DNA of 64,000 nucleotides from Coccinella septempunctata. Its lineage: Eukaryota; Arthropoda; Insecta; Coleoptera; Coccinellidae. The DNA is taken from NCBI RefSeq assembly GCF_907165205.1, contig NC_058193.1:16257521-16321520 (forward strand), in the 5' to 3' direction. Positions 63,300 to 64,000 of the stretch are shown in pieces (positions within the stretch are counted from its first letter, which is position 1; every line of letters starts with the position of its first letter). Under the pieces are notes generated by a model. That model was not told the DNA's origin. It worked only from the letters and a program-made list of their open reading frames with translations, and did no database searches. Made by a program: the position numbers and the translations under genes.

Positions 63300-64000
63300 A
63301 TGCGTCATCGGCCATATGTTTTCGCTATCAGTATTTTTACTATTTCATTGTTCAGAATCCGAGAAAGGTGAATATTGGAAAAGTAGTATTGAGAATTATT
63401 TCTCACTATGTTTTCATTTTCAGCTTCTGCTATAGTAATGCTGCAAAAATACACGATTTACCACCTTGGGATTACTTAATGTTTTCTCAAAGATGGGCTA
63501 TTTCTGCTTGTATAGAATGGGAGGAAAAAGCTAAAAACAATGTTTGCAAACTCCCTGCTCAGCATAATTCTTGGTTAATCCATGGGCTCTGGCCTACAAA
63601 ATCAGGTACAAACGGTCCTAATAATTGTGATTCAGCTATTCATTTTGACCCAGATCAACTCCAGCCTATACTAAATGATCTGAATGAATATTGGACCAAT
63701 ATAGAGGGTAACACAAAAGTAAACTCTTTCTGGTCACATGAATGGGATAAACATGGAACATGTGCATCAAGTTTACCCCAGCTCAATAGCGTGTATAATT
63801 ATTTTCATAAAGGTCTAGAATTGCACAGCCAGTATAATATGTTGTCGATACTTAAGGATTCAAATATATCACCTAATATGAATAATTATACTATAGATGA
63901 TTTCTATAGCGCAATATTTAAAAAATTGAATGTTACTCCACAAGTTCAGTGTGTAGTAGACTCAAAAACAAAAGAATCATTGATCAGTGAATTACGGTTA
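63300..64000 (+). CDS. RNase T2, secreted ribonuclease, 5' part
   Basis: Endoribonuclease of the T2 family (acid, secretory or lysosomal) that cleaves single-stranded RNA through a 2',3'-cyclic phosphate. Exon 1 is 63300-63367 and encodes MRHRPYVFAISIFTISLF, a basic start and hydrophobic core fitting a signal peptide, ending GAAAG|GTGAAT. Exon 2 starts at 63424 after TTTTCATTTTCAG, in matching phase, and is open to the window edge (215 residues so far). Catalytic motif I is WLIHGLWPTKSG (His76) and motif II is FWSHEWDKHGTC (H128, E129, H133). Cysteines at expected places (C64, C92, C136) support disulfides. The 3' end lies outside. The ATG choice rests on the signal peptide; another upstream exon cannot be excluded. 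Confidence 0.9.

Overview
This window is nuclear DNA of an insect. The genes have short exons with GT-AG introns, the sequence is AT-rich, and a large share is transposable-element (TE) debris. One small insertion contains (CCTAA)n, the arthropod-type telomere repeat. A beetle-like genome is plausible, but nothing here fixes the order.

Three host genes can be read. COA8 (APOPT family, mitochondrial cytochrome c oxidase assembly) lies on the + strand at 15017-16628 in three exons, with a 236-bp tandem duplication of its 3' end just downstream. Oga (protein O-GlcNAcase) lies on the - strand from 58270 to 27966. Fourteen coding exons were assembled by hand; their lengths sum to 2865 nt, giving 954 residues and a stop, and every splice phase is compatible. 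The 5' part of a secreted RNase T2 gene lies on the + strand from 63300 to the window edge, with both catalytic motifs visible.

Layout: 1-2960 holds retroelement ORF1 debris, a long fold-back element and a broken THAP (P-like) transposase. 3000-12400 holds tandem arrays, LTR-like sequence, a 61-bp satellite composite and a mariner-type element with long inverted repeats. 13079-14645 is a P-like element next to COA8. 17195-27330 contains four non-LTR retrotransposon pieces, a deleted mariner-type element and a piggyBac-like MITE. 27966-58270 is Oga, whose introns carry most of the remaining TEs: Penelope-like copies with hammerhead-like motifs, fold-backs, and TAA-, TA- and TTAA-target MITEs. 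58400-63023 is the spacer between Oga and RNase T2, with a second P-like element, two deleted Tc1-like elements and several small palindromes.

The most interesting signal is a set of very short palindromic inserts (23-49 bp), most flanked by 8-bp direct repeats, at 14489, 26411, 58502, 58574, 58618, 58824, 60269 and 61545. Several have the length arithmetic 17+n+17. This is what P-element excision is expected to leave, because P transposase cuts 17 nt inside each terminal repeat. I read them as P-superfamily excision footprints from several TIR families. One of them carries telomeric repeat as filler. Three can be checked inside the window, because the other P-like copy preserves the empty site.
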